Origin: Nocardioides sp.
GTDB lineage: Bacteria; Actinomycetota; Actinomycetes; Propionibacteriales; Nocardioidaceae
Assembly: GCF_030150155.1 (NCBI RefSeq)
Contig: NZ_JASLGR010000060.1
Location: 60,976-124,975 of the forward strand
DNA length: 64,000 bases
Direction: 5' to 3'
Part shown: positions 60,976 through 64,000 of the stretch, piece by piece
How the letters are laid out: each line of letters begins with the position of its first letter
Numbering within the stretch: the first letter of the stretch is position 1
Notes under the pieces: generated by a model
The model's input: the letters and a program-made list of their open reading frames with translations, nothing else
What the model was told of the DNA's origin: nothing
The model's database searches: none
Translations under genes and position numbers: made by a program

Positions 60976-61832
60976 GTTCCGGAGCGTAGACCCGCCCGTG
61001 CCGCCGCGTGCACCGATTCACCGACCCTGCGCAGCGTCGCCGACTCCAGCCGCCACCGTTGCCACCACAGCGGTACGTCGACCCGCCCGCGGCCCAGTCG
61101 GACCAGCTCCCCCGACGCCAGCCCCGCTGCCGCCTGCGGCTCGGGGAGCAGGGCCCAGCCGAGCCCGAGGCGGACCGCCTCGGCGAAGTCGTCGGAGGTC
61201 GGCACCCGGTGCACCACTGCGGGCGGGTCGACGTCGATGCCGGCGAGGAACTCGTGCTGCAGGGTGTCCTTCTCGTTGAAGATCACCAGCGGGCGCCGCG
61301 ACCAGGGCAGGGCCGCGATCCGGGGCGTGCCGGTGGCGACGTACCGCAGCGTCCCGAGCGGCTCGGCCGAACAGCCCTGGACGGGGTGCGGGTCGGAGGT
61401 GACGGCGGCCAGCACCTCGCCGCGGCGGAGCAGGTCGGCGGAGTGTGCCTGGTCCTCGACGTGGAGCCGCAGGGCTACCGAGCCCCAGCCGGCGACGTCG
61501 CGCAGGACGGGTCGGAACCAGGTGGCCAGCGAGTCGGCGTTGACCGCGACGCGGGCCTCGACGGCAGCCGAGGTGGCGCCGTCGAGCTCGCGGCGGGCCT
61601 CGTCGACGAGCAGCCGCAGCTGGCGTCCGAGCCGGACCAGAGCGGCACCGGCCTCGGTGATCCCCGCCGGTGACGAACGCACCACGAGCACCTGACCGGC
61701 GGCGGCCTCCAGGGCGCGGATCCGTTGGCTGACGGCGCTCGGGGTCACCTGCAGGTCGCGCGCGGCGGCCTCGAAGCTGCCCAGGTCGGCGATGGCGACG
61801 AGGGCGGCGAGCTGGCCGGGGTCGGGCTCCAT
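60972..61832 (-). CDS. LysR-type regulator, ArgP/LysG-like
   Basis: The 286-residue protein has an N-terminal LysR helix-turn-helix (LAALVAIADLGSFEAAARDLQVTPSAVSQRIRALEAAAG). The ligand domain has the ArgP/LysG-like blocks NADSLATWFRPVL, DDFAEAVRLGLGWALLPE and LGRGRVDVPLWWQRWRLES. It is divergent from a LysE-family exporter gene, the standard LysG-LysE arrangement. It should switch on export when lysine or arginine accumulates. The operator is expected in 61833-61914. Confidence 0.92.
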   Translation of the reverse strand: MEPDPGQLAALVAIADLGSFEAAARDLQVTPSAVSQRIRALEAAAGQVLVVRSSPAGITEAGAALVRLGRQLRLLVDEARRELDGATSAAVEARVAVNADSLATWFRPVLRDVAGWGSVALRLHVEDQAHSADLLRRGEVLAAVTSDPHPVQGCSAEPLGTLRYVATGTPRIAALPWSRRPLVIFNEKDTLQHEFLAGIDVDPPAVVHRVPTSDDFAEAVRLGLGWALLPEPQAAAGLASGELVRLGRGRVDVPLWWQRWRLESATLRRVGESVHAAARAGLRSGT

Positions 61833-61914
61833 GGCGTCCAGTTAAGCACTGCTACAGATCCTTGAGAAACATTCGTTGGCCTTCTGGGCCGGGGCAGCCC
61901 TAGCCTCGATCCCC

Positions 61915-62514
61915 GTGACCGCCGTCGTACCGGGCCTGCTGACCGGCCTCTCCCTGATCATCGCCATCGGCGCGCAGAACGCGTTCGTGCTGCGCCAGGG
62001 GCTGCGCCGCGACCGGATCGGGCTCGTGGTCGCGATCTGCATGGCCTCCGACATCGTGCTCATCGCCGCCGGGGTCGCCGGGATCGGCACCCTGGTCGAC
62101 CACGCCGGCTGGCTCCTGGACGCCGTCCGGTGGCTCGGCGTCGCCTTCCTGACCTGGTACGGCGTCACCGCACTGCGCCGCGCCGCGCGCCCCGAGGCCC
62201 TCACCGCCGCCGACCGGCCCGCCAGCTCGGGCCGCCGCGTCGCCGCCACGTCCCTCGCCCTGACCTGGCTCAACCCGCACGTCTACCTCGACACGGTCCT
62301 CCTGCTCGGCTCGATCGCGAACACGCACGGGGCGACCGGTCGGTGGTGGTTCGCGCTGGGCGCGGGGCTGGGCAGCGTGCTCTGGTTCACCGTGCTGGGC
62401 TACGGGGCGCGGCAGGCGGCTCCGCTCCTGGCGCGCCCCGGGGCGTGGAGGGTGATGGACGTGGCGATCGGATTAATCGTTTTAGGAATAGCGCTCCGAC
62501 TGGTGTTCAGCTGA
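61915..62514 (+). CDS. LysE/ArgO-family basic amino-acid exporter
   Basis: The roughly 199-residue protein has six membrane helices. The family start is GLLTGLSLIIAIGAQNAFVLRQGLRRD and the later motif is TWLNPHVYLDTVLLLGSIA; both are diagnostic of LysE/ArgO. It exports lysine or arginine to prevent toxic excess. I chose GTG 61915: the TTG at 61876 would prepend a segment unlike the family start, and a leaderless or short-leader message is plausible. It is controlled by the divergent LysG-like regulator. Confidence 0.9.
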   Translation: MTAVVPGLLTGLSLIIAIGAQNAFVLRQGLRRDRIGLVVAICMASDIVLIAAGVAGIGTLVDHAGWLLDAVRWLGVAFLTWYGVTALRRAARPEALTAADRPASSGRRVAATSLALTWLNPHVYLDTVLLLGSIANTHGATGRWWFALGAGLGSVLWFTVLGYGARQAAPLLARPGAWRVMDVAIGLIVLGIALRLVFS

Positions 62515-62565
62515 CCCCTCGATGGTGCAGGATCTGCTCACCAGTCCAGGTGAGGAGCAGTGAAG

Positions 62566-63792
62566 ATGGTCGAGAACACCCCCGTCACCACGGTGCAGCC
62601 GAGCCGACCTCGGCGTACGCGACGACGGCGGCTGCGCCGGTTCGGGATCGGCCTGCTCATCGCCGTGGTCCTGCTGGGCGGGGGCTCGATCCTGGCCACC
62701 CGGCTGGCCCACCTGCCCTCCCCCGTGATGCTCGCCAAGCTCGAGCTCACCGCACCGTCGCGCCAGGGTGACCTCTTCCCGGCACGCACGCTGCCGGCCT
62801 CCGGCACACCGGTGGAGTTCGGCTCCGGGAGCGCGGCGCTCCCCGACGACGTACCGTGGAAGGGCCGACGCGTCTCCCTCGACGACTTCCTCAGCACCAC
62901 CCACAGCAAGGCCCTGGTGGTGCTGCGCGACGGCAGGCTGGTGCAGGAGTGGTACGCCGCCGGCGTCACGCCCCAGACCCGGATGAGCTCCTGGTCGGTG
63001 GCGAAGTCGGTCGTCTCCCTGATGATCGGGCAGGCGATCGGTCGGGGCGACCTCGCCGAGACCGACCGGCTCGTCGACCTCGTCCCGGCGCTGCGCTCGG
63101 GCAACCGCTACGACGACATCACGGTCCGTGACCTGCTCGACATGACGGCCGGGGTCGACGTGTCGGAGAACTACAACGCGTACTGGCCCTTCACCGGCAC
63201 CGCCCGGATGTTCCTCACCACCGACCTGCCCGGCTTCCTCGGGGAGCACCGCCGGGTGACGTTCGAGCCGGGCTCGCGGGGCGACTACCTGAGCGTCAAC
63301 ACGCAGCTGCTCGGCACCATCCTGGCTGCGGTGGAGAAGCGACCGCTGGCCGAGCTCGCCTCGGACTGGATCTGGAGCCCGAGCGGCGCCCAGTCCTCGG
63401 CGACCTGGAACCTGGACCGCGACCACGGCACCGAGAAGTCCTTCTGCTGTCTCAACGCCACCGCCCTGGACTTCGCCCACATCGGCCAGCTCGTCCTCGA
63501 CGGCGGCAAGGTCGGCGACACCCAGGTCGTTCCCGCAGCCTGGATCACCCGCCTGGCCACCCCGGCGGCCCACCAGGTCAGCGACTGGGGCTACTCGGCG
63601 CAGTGGTGGCACGCACCGGGCGGACGGAGCAACGACTACTCCGCGATCGGGATCTACGGGCAGTACATCTACGTCAACCCCACCACCCGCACCGTCGTGG
63701 TCAAGCTCAGCGACCACGGCACGGAGCAGGACGAGCAGGAGACCATCGACGTGCTCCGCACGCTGGCGGGTGAGGATCCGACCCTCCCCTAG
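62566..63792 (+). CDS. Beta-lactamase-family serine hydrolase (class C/EstB-like)
   Basis: The roughly 408-residue protein has an N-terminal basic start and one membrane helix (FGIGLLIAVVLLGGGSILAT), so it is membrane-tethered outside. The hydrolase domain has the SxxK nucleophile motif in MSSWSVAKSVVSLMIG, Y-x-x-x-N in GDYLSVNTQLLG and a late YSAQWWHAPG. The family covers esterases, peptidases and beta-lactamases; the activity is not fixed. The ATG at 62566 has GAGGAG eight bases upstream; GTG 62560 is possible. The TAG stop is followed at once by two 22-bp repeats. Confidence 0.83.
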   Translation: MVENTPVTTVQPSRPRRTRRRRLRRFGIGLLIAVVLLGGGSILATRLAHLPSPVMLAKLELTAPSRQGDLFPARTLPASGTPVEFGSGSAALPDDVPWKGRRVSLDDFLSTTHSKALVVLRDGRLVQEWYAAGVTPQTRMSSWSVAKSVVSLMIGQAIGRGDLAETDRLVDLVPALRSGNRYDDITVRDLLDMTAGVDVSENYNAYWPFTGTARMFLTTDLPGFLGEHRRVTFEPGSRGDYLSVNTQLLGTILAAVEKRPLAELASDWIWSPSGAQSSATWNLDRDHGTEKSFCCLNATALDFAHIGQLVLDGGKVGDTQVVPAAWITRLATPAAHQVSDWGYSAQWWHAPGGRSNDYSAIGIYGQYIYVNPTTRTVVVKLSDHGTEQDEQETIDVLRTLAGEDPTLP

Positions 63793-63836
63793 CCGAGATC
63801 CGGGTTCACCACCGCCGAGATCCGGGTTCACCACCG
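63793..63836 (+). repeat. Two tandem 22-bp repeat units behind a stop codon
   Basis: Two units of the CCGAGATCCGGGTTC form begin at the base after the TAG of the serine hydrolase gene, in its sense direction. This is the sixth locus of the family in the window. Confidence 0.9.
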
Positions 63837-63877
63837 CGCTCCACCATCGGCACCAGGTTCTGAGTTCCTAAGGAACG

Positions 63878-64000
63878 TCAAGCCACCTGGACGCTCGTAG
63901 GCTTGGTGTTGGCGGGCCGAGATGTTGGAGCGCTTTGCGACTTCTGTGACTCTCGGTCCGCCGCCTGCTTGCGTCGTTCGTGCATGCGCTTGTGTCGCAC
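63878..64000 (-). CDS. C-terminal end of an unidentified gene, partial
   Basis: A minus-strand frame enters from the right edge and ends at a TGA at 63878. The 40 visible residues are very basic (RHKRMHERRKQAADRESQ) and then Ser/Thr/Pro-rich. Without the rest, no family can be named. The base composition is lower in GC than the neighbours. It could be a real tail or chance; I give it low confidence. Confidence 0.3.
   Translation of the reverse strand: MRHKRMHERRKQAADRESQKSQSAPTSRPANTKPTSVQVA

Overview
The window is GC-rich, densely packed DNA with frequent GTG starts, many ATGA/GTGA/TGATG gene overlaps and few Shine-Dalgarno sites. Type-A RNase P RNA, a glnE next to a GlnA2-type glutamine synthetase, LLM/F420-type and LysG/LysE-type genes all point to a high-GC actinobacterium. 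A Nocardioides-like member of the Propionibacteriales is my inference; nothing here fixes the genus. The window looks chromosomal: I see no integrase, transposase, tRNA or CRISPR array.

Layout. 1-3369: the start of a CitA/DcuS-like sensor kinase, divergent from a NitT/TauT-type ABC importer (ATPase, permease, lipoprotein). 3500-10481 (minus): a DUF347 membrane protein, then an operon of PIG-L deacetylase, GT4, LPG-synthase-TM-like protein and a GT2/GT-C fusion, probably for a glycolipid or lipid-linked glycan. 10720-12753: an OmpR/HisKA two-component pair. 12834-14704: MarR regulator and MFS exporter, divergent around a clear operator. 14770-20143: membrane protein, PadR regulator, HSL-type hydrolase, H1-like DNA-binding protein, Bcp peroxiredoxin, LLM oxidoreductase and a spermidine-synthase-like methyltransferase. 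20147-24445: glnE and glnA2. 24522-27060: acetyltransferase, a SatD/SatE-like pair with a repeated operator, and small proteins. 27268-33656: nadE, a MacB-type ABC exporter, and panB.

33813-46431 is an exopolysaccharide locus: atypical response regulator, membrane-anchored GH6 glycosidase, O-antigen-ligase-like polymerase, flippase, GT4, GT2-methyltransferase fusion, Wzz/BY-kinase-like protein with an altered Walker A, a full polyprenyl glycosylphosphotransferase, and a second one fused to a WecG/TagA glycosyltransferase. Initiation, extension, flipping, polymerisation, length control and trimming are all represented.

46569-50069 is an ABC exporter with a NarL-type two-component system. 50102-52976 holds a small conserved protein, an AlkD-like protein, a TPR protein and a secreted trypsin-like protease. 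rnpB (52998-53390) is followed by a lower-GC gene for a 2-deoxyribosyltransferase/TIR-like plus TPR-like protein, a possible defence or stress gene. 55547-59258 has a SemiSWEET-like protein and a three-gene operon of a TPR-AAA+ ATPase and two paralogous TPR-4TM proteins. 59300-64000 has an epimerase fragment, an MpaB-family protein, a DUF5360 protein, a LysG/LysE pair, a beta-lactamase-family hydrolase and the tail of a gene running off the right end.

The most unusual global feature is a 22-bp repeat family (20 units at six loci). At every locus it sits directly behind a stop codon, in the sense orientation of the gene that just ended. Other candidates for something new are the AAA+/TPR membrane operon, the gene behind rnpB, and the SatD operator array.
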